Positions 56,510 through 64,000 of a stretch of 64,000 nucleotides of DNA are shown one piece after another. Made by a program: the position numbers and the translations under genes. Under the pieces are notes generated by a model. That model saw only the letters and a list, made by a program, of their open reading frames with translations, was not told where the DNA came from and did no database searches. The stretch lies in contig NZ_OY781107.1 in NCBI RefSeq assembly GCF_963676475.1, positions 372,001 through 436,000 on the forward strand, in the 5' to 3' direction. Within the stretch, counting starts at the first letter, position 1, and each line of letters starts with the position of its first letter. Source of the DNA: an uncultured Celeribacter sp. Lineage in GTDB: Bacteria > Pseudomonadota > Alphaproteobacteria > Rhodobacterales > Rhodobacteraceae.

Positions 56510-58528
56510 TTAGAGGTTTGCGGCGAGGCGCGCGCCTTGGTCGATGGCGCGTTTGGCGTCCAACTCCGCTGCGACATCGGCGCCACCGATCACGTGGCAG
56601 GACCTGCCTGTGGCCTCCAAGGTGTCCGCGAGGCTGCGTTCGGACAATTGCCCGGTGCAAAGCACGATGGTGTCTGCCTCGATCAATTGCGGCTCATTGT
56701 CCTTGGTGATCCAGAGGCCCTCGGGCGTGATCCGATCATAGGTAACACCGCCCATCATCTTGACCGCTTTCATCTGAAGCGTGGCGCGATGAATCCAGCC
56801 GGTGGTTTTGCCCAGCCGCTTGCCGGGTTTCTCGGATTTACGTTGCAAGAGCGTCACCTGACGCGCGGGCGGTTCCGGTTGCGGACCTTTTGGCGACAGG
56901 CCACCGCGATCTTGTACCGGATCGGTGATGCCCCATTCCTCTTTCCATTCGGTCAGATTGAGCGTCGGGCTGATCGCCGTGGTCAGATACTCCGCCACAT
57001 CGAACCCGATGCCGCCCGCCCCGATGACGATCGCACGCGGCCCAGCGGTGCGCATGCCGCGCAGAATGTCGATATAGGTGACGACATTGCCGTGATCCTC
57101 TTGACCGGGAATCTGCGGATCGCGGGGCGTGACGCCGGTGGCGAGGATGATCTCATCGAAGCCATCCAGCATGTCCGGCGTGACCTCCGTGTCGAGACGC
57201 TGGGTGATGTCGGACCCGGCAACACTGGTTTTGAACCAATCGACGAGGCCGACGAATTCCTCTTTGCCCGGCACTTGTTTGGCCATGTTGAGCTGGCCTC
57301 CAAGGTCGTCGCTTTTGTCGAACAGGGTCACATTGTGCCCACGCTGATCGGCGACGAGCGCGGCCATGAGACCTGCGGGACCAGCGCCGACAACGGCGAT
57401 GGATTTCGGCGTCTCGGTCGGCGTGTACTTCAATTCGGTCTCATGACAGGCGCGCGGGTTCACCAGACAAGAGGTGAGCTTGCCGGAAAATGTATGGTCG
57501 AGACAGGCCTGGTTACAGGCGATACAGGGCGCGATCTCTTGGGCCTTTCCGGCGCTAGCCTTGGCGACGAAGTCGGGATCGGCCAAAAACGGCCGCGCCA
57601 TGGAAACCATATCGGCGCAGCCCTCAGAGAGCACATCCTCGGCGACCTGCGGATGGTTGATGCGGTTCGAGGTGATGACGGGAATTGAGACCTCGCCCAT
57701 CATGCGTTTGGTCACATCGGTGAAAGCCGCACGCGGCACGGAGGTGGCAATCGTGGGCACGCGCGCCTCATGCCAACCAATGCCGGTGTTGAGGATCGTC
57801 GCGCCGGCTTTTTCGATCTCTTTCGCCAGTTGAACGACTTCCTCCCAGGTCGAACCATTCGGGATCAGGTCAATCATCGAAATGCGGTAGATGATGATGA
57901 AGTCCGGCCCGACAGCCGCGCGGCAGCGTTTCACCACCTCGATGGCAAAGCGCATGCGGTTTTCATAGGAGCCGCCCCACTCGTCCTCACGCCGGTTGGT
58001 GTGGGTGACGAGGAACTGGTTGATCAGGTAGCCCTCGGAGCCCATGACCTCGACCCCGTCATACCCCGCCTCTTTGGCGCGGGCGGCGGCGGTGGCGTAA
58101 TCGGCGATCTGTTTTTCGATGCCAGTCGCGTCCAGCTCGGTCGGTTTGAACGGCGAAATCGGCGATTTGATCGCGGAAGGGGCGATGCAGTTGGGACCAT
58201 AGGCATAGCGGCCCGCATTGAGGATCTGCATCGCGATCTTGCCGCCATCGGCATGGACGCGGTCGGTGACCTGACGATGGTTGGCGATGTCCTGATCGGT
58301 GAACAGACCCGCAGCGCCGGGGAACACGCCGCCTTCGGCATTGGGGGCCATACCGCCGGTGACGATGAGGCCCGCGCCGCCCTTGGCCCGCGCCGCGTAA
58401 AAGGCCGCGACCGCCTCCCAATCGCCGCGCTCTTCGAGCCCTGTGTGCATCGAGCCCATCAAGGTTCGGTTGCGCAATGTGGTAAAGCCCAGATCGAGCG
58501 GGGCCAAAAGATGCGGATAGTGGGTCAT
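56510..58528 (-). CDS. fadH: NADPH-dependent 2,4-dienoyl-CoA reductase family flavoprotein
   Basis: The 672-residue enzyme joins an N-terminal old yellow enzyme TIM barrel (FMN; residues 1-340) to a C-terminal FAD/NAD(P)H domain. The [4Fe-4S] cysteines are in CIACNQACLDHTFSGKLTSC (C-x2-C-x3-C-x11-C). VVGAGPAGLMAALVA is the FAD motif and VIGAGGIGFDVAEYL the NADPH motif. FadH removes double bonds in unsaturated fatty acid degradation. The same fold also occurs in demethylases and in betaine or proline-betaine breakdown, so substrate is not certain. The start at 58528 begins the conserved domain. Confidence 0.88.
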   Translation of the reverse strand: MTHYPHLLAPLDLGFTTLRNRTLMGSMHTGLEERGDWEAVAAFYAARAKGGAGLIVTGGMAPNAEGGVFPGAAGLFTDQDIANHRQVTDRVHADGGKIAMQILNAGRYAYGPNCIAPSAIKSPISPFKPTELDATGIEKQIADYATAAARAKEAGYDGVEVMGSEGYLINQFLVTHTNRREDEWGGSYENRMRFAIEVVKRCRAAVGPDFIIIYRISMIDLIPNGSTWEEVVQLAKEIEKAGATILNTGIGWHEARVPTIATSVPRAAFTDVTKRMMGEVSIPVITSNRINHPQVAEDVLSEGCADMVSMARPFLADPDFVAKASAGKAQEIAPCIACNQACLDHTFSGKLTSCLVNPRACHETELKYTPTETPKSIAVVGAGPAGLMAALVADQRGHNVTLFDKSDDLGGQLNMAKQVPGKEEFVGLVDWFKTSVAGSDITQRLDTEVTPDMLDGFDEIILATGVTPRDPQIPGQEDHGNVVTYIDILRGMRTAGPRAIVIGAGGIGFDVAEYLTTAISPTLNLTEWKEEWGITDPVQDRGGLSPKGPQPEPPARQVTLLQRKSEKPGKRLGKTTGWIHRATLQMKAVKMMGGVTYDRITPEGLWITKDNEPQLIEADTIVLCTGQLSERSLADTLEATGRSCHVIGGADVAAELDAKRAIDQGARLAANL

Positions 58529-58628
58529 GTGAAGTGCCTCCCTTATCGCCAAAATGCGCGGGCGCAGGCAGGATGTCACCCGAAACGCGGCGTCAGATCA
58601 ACGCCACACCGCCATCAATTCGTACCCG

Positions 58629-59015
58629 TCAATTCGCACCTGTCTCAAGACAATGCCGACGGAAAGCTCGCTTCAACAGGTCCAACTCCTGCCGCAACAG
58701 GTCCATTTCCGCGCGAATGTCCTCGGAAAGCCCCTCGCCCGCGATCATTGAGAGCGAGTTGAGCACCCGCCCCGTCTCGCGATCCGTCATCACAAAGGTC
58801 TGCACCCCGTCGTTGATCAGCTCGGAGGGTACGGCAAAGCGAAAGAACCAGACGCCTTCACGTTCCGGATCTTCGGCCAGTGTATGCCCCGGCACCGGCT
58901 GATCGAGATAGGTCACTTCGATTTCCGGCAAGGTGGACACGGCGTCGGGCACATGCAGTTCGCCCTCCCAAATCCCCGCCTGAAGCCGCGTTTTGACCAG
59001 TGTCACCTCATCCAT
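58629..59015 (-). CDS. Hypothetical protein, 128 residues
   Basis: The protein begins MDEVTLVKTRLQAGIWEGEL, has a beta-rich region (PEIEVTYLDQPVPGH, VWFFRFAVPSELI, TFVMTDRETG) and ends in a helical, likely coiled-coil region (DIRAEMDLLRQELDLLKRAFRRH). There is no signal peptide. GGGAG lies 7 bases before the ATG. It follows the DUF6478-like gene by 12 bases, so the two form a unit. I have no recognised family. Confidence 0.75.
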   Translation of the reverse strand: MDEVTLVKTRLQAGIWEGELHVPDAVSTLPEIEVTYLDQPVPGHTLAEDPEREGVWFFRFAVPSELINDGVQTFVMTDRETGRVLNSLSMIAGEGLSEDIRAEMDLLRQELDLLKRAFRRHCLETGAN

Positions 59016-59027
59016 CGCTCATCTCCC

Positions 59028-59801
59028 TCACAATTCAGCGCGCGGACGGCGCGACAGGGTCAAATCCCGGATGAACACCTGATTCATCTCGGGGCCTTCG
59101 AAAATCAGATCGATCCAAAGCTTTTCCACCCGCTTCTCGTTGAGCTTGGTGTAGGCGAGATCGAAATCCACATGGCCTTCTTCGGTGTGGAGCGGCAGTT
59201 CGCGCACCACCTGTTCCATGTTGGGACCGTGTTTGACATTGAGCCGGGCGAAAATCTCCAGCCCTTTTTCCATGTCCACTGCATAGTCTAAGCGCACCAT
59301 ATGGCGGCGCGAGAGCCCGTGACAGACCTCCTCCGGCACCTCGATGGACAGCGACAGGAAAGAGCCGTCAAAACGGAAAACCTCAAGGCGCAGACCAAAG
59401 GGCGCGAGGTCCTCTTCGGAGGTGTTGCGCACTTGGCGGTAGGTCAGCTCAGAGATTTGGCAGTCGTGATACAGCGTCGCCTCGGAGCCGATCAGCGCCT
59501 TGTTCGGCACGGCAGAGGCGCCTTGCGGTGTGATCGGCCCGCGCCACAACTCGGGGCGGTGCGACCACTCGGTGTAAAGCGGCAATTGCATCGCGTTCGA
59601 TCCGATCAAAGGCAGCGCAAGACGCCCATCGGCCACGAAAAGAAACCGATCAATTTCCCAACGCAAAGACCGCGCCTGTGTCCGAAGACGGCGCAGCGCA
59701 GGCAGGCTCAGCCTCTCTGCCATATTCGCACGTCGTGCCCATCGCCGGATCGCGATGGAATTGAACCGTTTTTCAATCAGATTTCTGAGGCGACGCCGCA
59801 T
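59028..59801 (-). CDS. Family-restricted hypothetical protein (DUF6478-like)
   Basis: The 257-residue protein has a basic N-terminal region (RRRLRNLIEKRFNSIAIRRWARR), a middle with IGSNAMQLPLYTEWSHRPELWRGP (in part), YHDCQISELTYRQ and a C-terminal beta-rich part (VDFDLAYTKLNEKRVEKLWID, part). I associate it with DUF6478, which I recall as a Rhodobacteraceae family, but cannot confirm. No membrane segment is present. AAAGG lies about 8 bases before the ATG at 59801. Co-transcribed with the gene that follows. Confidence 0.7.
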   Translation of the reverse strand: MRRRLRNLIEKRFNSIAIRRWARRANMAERLSLPALRRLRTQARSLRWEIDRFLFVADGRLALPLIGSNAMQLPLYTEWSHRPELWRGPITPQGASAVPNKALIGSEATLYHDCQISELTYRQVRNTSEEDLAPFGLRLEVFRFDGSFLSLSIEVPEEVCHGLSRRHMVRLDYAVDMEKGLEIFARLNVKHGPNMEQVVRELPLHTEEGHVDFDLAYTKLNEKRVEKLWIDLIFEGPEMNQVFIRDLTLSRRPRAEL

Positions 59802-59909
59802 TCCAAAACCTTTGCTAAACTCTTGAGAGTCTTACTATGTCCGACAAAGGTTTCTACTCAACAAACACGAGAAGATTCCAGAGTTTGGTTCCATTTGGGC
59901 AACAGTATC

Positions 59910-60539
59910 TTACATCTGCCCGCGATTGCGGCGCTCCAGATCGGAGACAAAGCGGTCCAAAAGCTTGCGCAGGCCCGCCGCGGGCATCGGCGCCTCGTCG
60001 AAAGGCGTTGCCGTCACCGTGACCAAACGGCCCTTAAGCACAAAGAGCGCCCGCCAATATTCATCGCCCTGCCCGGCCAGCATATTGGGCGCACTGTCGC
60101 GGGCATGAAGCCAAAGCCGCCCGTCCTGGACATCGCTTTCGATCAGCGTCACGGTCTGCGACGCCCCGCTGCGCGACAGGGCCTGACGCCCCGCCTCGGA
60201 GGCAAAGAAGGCCTCGACGCTCGGCGCATCGAAACTCTCATCTGGTGACAGCGGCCCCGAAATCGACAGGGTCAAAATCGCCGTTTTGCCCTTGAGGCTT
60301 GGATTGTTGCCCCCGCTCAGGCCCGTGCAACTACCCAAGAGGACAAAGCCACCGTTCTGACCATCGCGGATCGAACCGGGGTCGACGCAAAATCCGTTTG
60401 GCCCCGACACGGCCAATCCTGTCACCGGCAAGGTTACGGCGCGGGGCGGACGCGGGCCACTTCCAGGCGTCTCAAGCGTGCAGGCCGAGAGGAAAATAAT
60501 GAGAACCGGGGCGCAGATTGTCCACAACAGCTTTTTCAT
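59910..60539 (-). CDS. Hypothetical lipoprotein, 209 residues
   Basis: The start MKKLLWTICAPVLIIFLSACTLETPG gives a clear signal peptide with lipobox LSAC near residue 20 (sequence shown only in part here: LIIFLSAC). The mature protein has GFCVDPGSI and LLGSCTG, each with a cysteine that may pair, and a C-terminal VSDLERRNRG. No catalytic motif is visible. The gene is divergent from the CPBP protease gene over a 198-base spacer without a supported gene. A 108-base spacer separates it from the DUF6478-like gene. Confidence 0.8.
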   Translation of the reverse strand: MKKLLWTICAPVLIIFLSACTLETPGSGPRPPRAVTLPVTGLAVSGPNGFCVDPGSIRDGQNGGFVLLGSCTGLSGGNNPSLKGKTAILTLSISGPLSPDESFDAPSVEAFFASEAGRQALSRSGASQTVTLIESDVQDGRLWLHARDSAPNMLAGQGDEYWRALFVLKGRLVTVTATPFDEAPMPAAGLRKLLDRFVSDLERRNRGQM

Positions 60540-60737
60540 CGAACCTGTTCCCTTTCACCACACACCTGTTCCGCCACGGCAGGCGAATCCCGGCATGGCA
60601 TACAGGGGCTGCCTCCGGCTTCCAAGCCACCCGGCGTCACAGAGATGTGTCAATCGGCGAATTCCCGCGCTTTGTGGATCGCTTCCCCTGCTTTCATGCC
60701 CGTGGTATCGCTCAAGAAACCGTTTGCAGAGAAACTC

Positions 60738-61649
60738 ATGTCCAATCGTCCCCATCATCCGCCCCATCATCCCTACGCGCCGATCATCGCCTCGGCGATG
60801 CGTCGGCCCGAGCTTTGGCGCGCGGGTCTTTCGGTTGTCGGGATCACTTTGATCGGCATCGTGTTGACACCTGTGTTGTTTGCGCTGATCAGCTACGTCG
60901 CGCCCAATCTCGCCCCGTTTCAATTCGGTGCGCGTGGACTGGCCGTGGGGGCCACGCCCGGTGGGATGTTCATTATACTTGCCGGCTTCCTTTTGGTCGC
61001 CATTGGCACGATTGTGATGGCGAAGCGCCTCCATGCCCGCAGCTTGCGCGACATCACCGGCCCCGGTGGCTTGATGCGCGCGCAATTTTTCACGACCCTC
61101 AAATGGATCGCGGGCTTTACTGTCTTGATCTTTTTCCTGCCGTGGGATGGCGACACGGAGGTCGTCGCGAACCTAGAGCCCCGGATATGGTTGTTCTGGC
61201 TCCCCTTCGCGCTTTTGGGACTGATGATTCAGGTCACAGCCGAAGAGCTGTTCTTTCGCGGCTATTTGCAAAGCCAGATCGCGGGAGCCACCGGTTCTTA
61301 CCCCCTGGGTCTTGCGACCTCCGCCGTCTTGTTCGGGCTGGCGCATATAAATGGGTCTTTGGAAGGCTATGCGGCGCTTTTCCCGGTGATCTGGGCCATG
61401 GGATTTGGCCTCTTGGCCGGCGATCTGACCATGCGCTCCGGCACGCTCGGCCCGGCCATCGCCCTGCATCTCGTCAACAATGTCAGCCCCATCCTTTTGT
61501 CGGCACAACAGGACATGATGTCGGGTTTCGCCCTTTTCATGCAAACCGAGGACTCCTCGGTCCTCTTGGCCGACCCGAAGGTCATAGTGTTTCAAACGCT
61601 TCTGTTGTTCACGAGCTGGCTGGTTGCGCGTCTGGCGATCAGGCGCTGA
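60738..61649 (+). CDS. CPBP family intramembrane metalloprotease
   Basis: The 303-residue polytopic protein has the CPBP (CAAX protease and bacteriocin-processing) motifs: EELFFRGYLQ (motif 1), FGLAHINGS (motif 2) and LHLVNNVSP (motif 3), which supply the metal ligands. About eight helices surround them. Targets are unknown. Some members confer bacteriocin immunity. The start at 60738 follows GAGAAA weakly. An ATG at 60696 is possible. The start begins with a histidine- and proline-rich stretch (HHPPHHPYAP). Confidence 0.85.
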   Translation: MSNRPHHPPHHPYAPIIASAMRRPELWRAGLSVVGITLIGIVLTPVLFALISYVAPNLAPFQFGARGLAVGATPGGMFIILAGFLLVAIGTIVMAKRLHARSLRDITGPGGLMRAQFFTTLKWIAGFTVLIFFLPWDGDTEVVANLEPRIWLFWLPFALLGLMIQVTAEELFFRGYLQSQIAGATGSYPLGLATSAVLFGLAHINGSLEGYAALFPVIWAMGFGLLAGDLTMRSGTLGPAIALHLVNNVSPILLSAQQDMMSGFALFMQTEDSSVLLADPKVIVFQTLLLFTSWLVARLAIRR

Positions 61650-61723
61650 TTGCAATTCACCCACAAGAGGCTTATCTGGGGCCGCAAGTAACGCCCTGTC
61701 ACGTAACGTCCAAAGGCCCGCGC

Positions 61724-62683
61724 ATGAACTGGATTTCGAACTACGTCCGCCCGAAGATCAATTCGCTCTTCTCGAAACATGACACGCCGGACAATCTTTG
61801 GACGAAATGCCCGGAGTGCGGAACCATGTTGTTCCACCGCGAATTGGCGGAGAACCAGAACGTCTGCACCAATTGCGACCATCACATGCACATCACGCCG
61901 CGTGCGCGGTTCAAGGCAATGTTCGATGGCGGCATTTTCTCCGAGGTCAAGGTTCCCGAACCGATTGAAGATCCTCTGAAATTCCGCGATCAAAAGAAAT
62001 ACCCCGACCGCATGAAAGCGGCTCAGAAATCCACGGGCGAAAAAGAAGCCATGCTGGTCGCCGAGGGTGAGATCGGTCGCACGCCGGTCGTCGCCGCGGC
62101 GCAGGATTTCTCCTTCATGGCGGGCTCCATGGGCATGTATGTCGGCAACGCCTTCATCGCCGGTGTCGAGCGCGCGATTGAGCTCAAACGCCCCTTCATC
62201 ATGTTCTCCGCCGCCGGTGGCGCCCGGATGCAGGAGGGGATTCTCTCTCTGATGCAAATGCCGCGCACCACTGTGGCGATTGAAATGCTCAAAGAGGCGG
62301 GTCTGCCCTATATCGTGGTGCTCACCCACCCGACCACGGGCGGTGTGACGGCCTCTTATGCGATGCTGGGCGATGTGCAGATTGCCGAACCCAATGCGCT
62401 GATCTGTTTCGCGGGGCCCCGTGTGATCGAACAGACGATCCGCGAGAAACTGCCCGAAGGCTTCCAGCGCGCCGAGTACCTTTTGGATCACGGCATGCTC
62501 GACCGCGTCACCCATCGCACCAAGATGAAAGACGAGCTGGTCACCATTCTGCGGATGCTGGGCGGGTTGCCCCCGGCGGTCGCGGGCGAATTGCCTGCGC
62601 CGAAAGCGGAAGAGGCCCCGGCAGAACCGAAACAGACCGAAACGCCCTCCGTCCAAGACGGGAACAAGGACGCGCAAAAGTGA
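61724..62683 (+). CDS. accD: Acetyl-CoA carboxylase carboxyltransferase subunit beta
   Basis: AccD is the beta half of the carboxyltransferase that makes malonyl-CoA for fatty acid synthesis. The 319-residue protein has the N-terminal zinc ribbon (CPECG and CTNCD, C-x2-C twice), the carboxyltransferase core with PFIMFSAAGGARMQEG and PTTGGVTASYAMLGD. A C-terminal tail rich in proline, alanine and glutamate extends beyond the core. The start at 61724 is the usual MNWISNYVRPKI. The stop overlaps folC by four bases (GTGA). accA is not in the window. Confidence 0.96.
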   Translation: MNWISNYVRPKINSLFSKHDTPDNLWTKCPECGTMLFHRELAENQNVCTNCDHHMHITPRARFKAMFDGGIFSEVKVPEPIEDPLKFRDQKKYPDRMKAAQKSTGEKEAMLVAEGEIGRTPVVAAAQDFSFMAGSMGMYVGNAFIAGVERAIELKRPFIMFSAAGGARMQEGILSLMQMPRTTVAIEMLKEAGLPYIVVLTHPTTGGVTASYAMLGDVQIAEPNALICFAGPRVIEQTIREKLPEGFQRAEYLLDHGMLDRVTHRTKMKDELVTILRMLGGLPPAVAGELPAPKAEEAPAEPKQTETPSVQDGNKDAQK

Positions 62684-63954
62684 CCACCCAAAATTCCGAT
62701 GTCATCCTCGACCGGTTGATGTCCCTACACCCCAAGATCATTGATCTTGTCCTTGATCGTGTCTGGCGCCTTCTTGACGCTCTGGATCATCCCGAGCGCA
62801 AATTGCCGCCCGTGATCCATATCGCGGGCACCAATGGCAAAGGCTCCACCCAGGCGATGATCCGCGCCGGGCTTGAGGCGGCGGGCAAAAGCGTCCACGC
62901 CTATACCTCGCCACATCTGGCCCGGTTTCATGAGCGTATTCGTCTGGCCGGAGATCTGATTTCTGAGCCGGACCTGATGGAGGTGCTCGAAGAATGCGAG
63001 CGCGCCAATGGCGGCGAGCCGATCACCTATTTCGAGATCACCACCGTGGCCGGCCTCCTCGCCATGTCGCGTGGGCCTGCCGATTACACCCTGTTGGAAG
63101 TGGGCCTTGGCGGGCGCCTCGACGCCACCAATGTGATTGAAAAACCTGAGCTTTCGGTCATCACGCCGATCTCCATCGACCACACGCAATTCCTAGGCGA
63201 TACGCTCACCGCGATCGCAGGCGAGAAAGCCGGGATTATCAAACGTGGCGTGCCCTGCGTTGTTGGCCCGCAACCGGACGAAGCCCTCGACGTGATCGAA
63301 GCCACAGCCGCCCGCCTCGGCGCGCCTTTGCTGCGGTATGGCCAAGAATGGCATGTATGGGAAGAGCGTGGCCGGTTGATTTTCCAAGACGAAACCGGCC
63401 TGCGCGATCTGCCTTTGCCGCGTCTTCTGGGCCATCACCAGATCATCAACGCAGGCGCCGCCATCGCCGCTTTGCGTCACATGGGCTACGACGACGCCGC
63501 GCTTGAGGCCGCCCTCACCGACGCCTTCTGGCCCGCGCGGATGCAGCGGCTCAAGACCGGGCCGCTGATCGACGCCGCCCCTCAGGCCGAGCTTTGGCTC
63601 GATGGTGGGCACAATCCGGCGGCGGGTGTGGCTTTGGCCGAAGCGCTGGATCGCCTGCCCAAGCGCCCGACCTATATGATCTGCGGCATGCTCAGCACGA
63701 AAGACGTCGGTGGCTATCTGCGTGAACTCAAAGGCCACACGGAACAATTGATCGCCGTGTCGATCCCGGACTCACAGGCCACACTGTCAGCCCATGAGAC
63801 CGCCGAATTCGCCCGCGCCGAAGGGTTTGACACTTTGGAAGCCGACAGTGTTCTGTCCGCGATCCAAGGCATCATCGCGGATCACCCCGAGGCGCGTATC
63901 CTGATTTGCGGTTCGCTTTACCTCGCGGGGCATGTGCTGCAAAGCAACGGCTAA
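62680..63954 (+). CDS. folC: Bifunctional folylpolyglutamate synthase/dihydrofolate synthase
   Basis: The 424-residue Mur-ligase-like enzyme adds glutamate to dihydropteroate and to tetrahydrofolates. It has HIAGTNGKGSTQAM as ATP-binding loop, TSPHLARFHERIRL, LLEVGLGGRLDATNVI, ISIDHTQFLGDT and LWLDGGHNPAAG (family motifs). The GTG start overlaps the accD stop by four bases, as in many proteobacteria where accD-folC is conserved. It connects with folK at the other end of the window. Confidence 0.95.
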   Translation: MTTQNSDVILDRLMSLHPKIIDLVLDRVWRLLDALDHPERKLPPVIHIAGTNGKGSTQAMIRAGLEAAGKSVHAYTSPHLARFHERIRLAGDLISEPDLMEVLEECERANGGEPITYFEITTVAGLLAMSRGPADYTLLEVGLGGRLDATNVIEKPELSVITPISIDHTQFLGDTLTAIAGEKAGIIKRGVPCVVGPQPDEALDVIEATAARLGAPLLRYGQEWHVWEERGRLIFQDETGLRDLPLPRLLGHHQIINAGAAIAALRHMGYDDAALEAALTDAFWPARMQRLKTGPLIDAAPQAELWLDGGHNPAAGVALAEALDRLPKRPTYMICGMLSTKDVGGYLRELKGHTEQLIAVSIPDSQATLSAHETAEFARAEGFDTLEADSVLSAIQGIIADHPEARILICGSLYLAGHVLQSNG

Positions 63955-64000
63955 GAACCTGTCGAACAGCTTCTGTGCGCCCGCGCGTGTTTGCGTTCGG
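63955..64000. other. Sequence after folC, no feature seen
   Basis: The last 46 bases hold no recognisable terminator or gene start. They are too short to interpret. Confidence 0.6.

Noticed and set aside
60540..60737. tRNA or small gene in the lipoprotein/CPBP spacer
   Set aside because: No cloverleaf with conserved loops and no frame with a ribosome-binding site could be supported.

Overview
The window is a dense stretch of housekeeping and envelope genes from an alphaproteobacterium. It looks like a member of the Rhodobacteraceae (Roseobacter group). The reasons are the gene order rpoZ-folK, the ispH-methyltransferase-rnhA run, three tandem peptide deformylase genes with fmt, the aerobic-type cobalamin genes cobC and cbiB, moderately high GC, and many ATGA/TGATG gene overlaps. 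I see no phage, insertion sequence, integrase, CRISPR array, tRNA or rRNA. I would not name a genus from this sequence.

Layout. 1-7.4 kb: rpoZ (cut by the left edge), folK, an NYN-domain ribonuclease-like gene, then the overlapping plus-strand run ispH, SAM methyltransferase, rnhA and a TRIC-like channel. Convergent to it is a minus-strand operon of three def genes, fmt, two YeaQ/YmgE-type membrane proteins and a 45-residue membrane peptide. 7.5-15.2 kb: a PatB-like lyase, a glutathionyl-hydroquinone reductase-type GST, a receiver-only regulator, cobC-cbiB, a MltB-type lytic transglycosylase and a siderophore-interacting protein. 15.3-20.4 kb: smc, small proteins and a MOSC protein. 20.6-26.7 kb: a polytopic membrane protein behind an FNR-type box, lrgAB with an FMN reductase, a VOC protein, the two halves of an MnmC-like system as separate divergent genes, and an EamA transporter.

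26.8-40.1 kb: Slt, dapA, a two-TM ion channel, smpB, a coupled sseA-aminotransferase pair, a rhodanese, a lysozyme-like protein, glnK-amtB, a class A penicillin-binding protein and mlaC-mlaA. 40.3-47.0 kb: one apparent long operon with a type I secretion ATPase and adaptor, RidA, a glycerophosphodiesterase, a FemAB-like acetyltransferase, PhhB and an MscS channel. 47.0-64 kb: peroxiredoxin, ferredoxin reductase, rsmD, a HAD phosphatase, an orphan TRAP binding protein, map, sfsA, a CinA-type protein with GNAT and OmpA genes, a LysR regulator, a dienoyl-CoA reductase, two family-restricted hypotheticals, a lipoprotein, a CPBP protease, accD and folC.

Functional themes are formyl-Met translation start and processing (def, fmt, map), folate (folK, folC), cell-wall turnover (mltB, slt, lysozyme-like, PBP), outer-membrane lipid asymmetry (mlaA, mlaC), nitrogen sensing (glnK, amtB) and sulfur transfer (sseA, aminotransferase, rhodanese). 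I found no clear new multi-gene system. The observations I think most worth following are a deformylase paralogue that has lost its catalytic residues, a tiny open reading frame ending in a perfect 15-bp terminator stem opposite a LysR gene, the split MnmC arrangement, several very small membrane proteins, and sites that match FNR, CtrA and DnaA consensus sequences.
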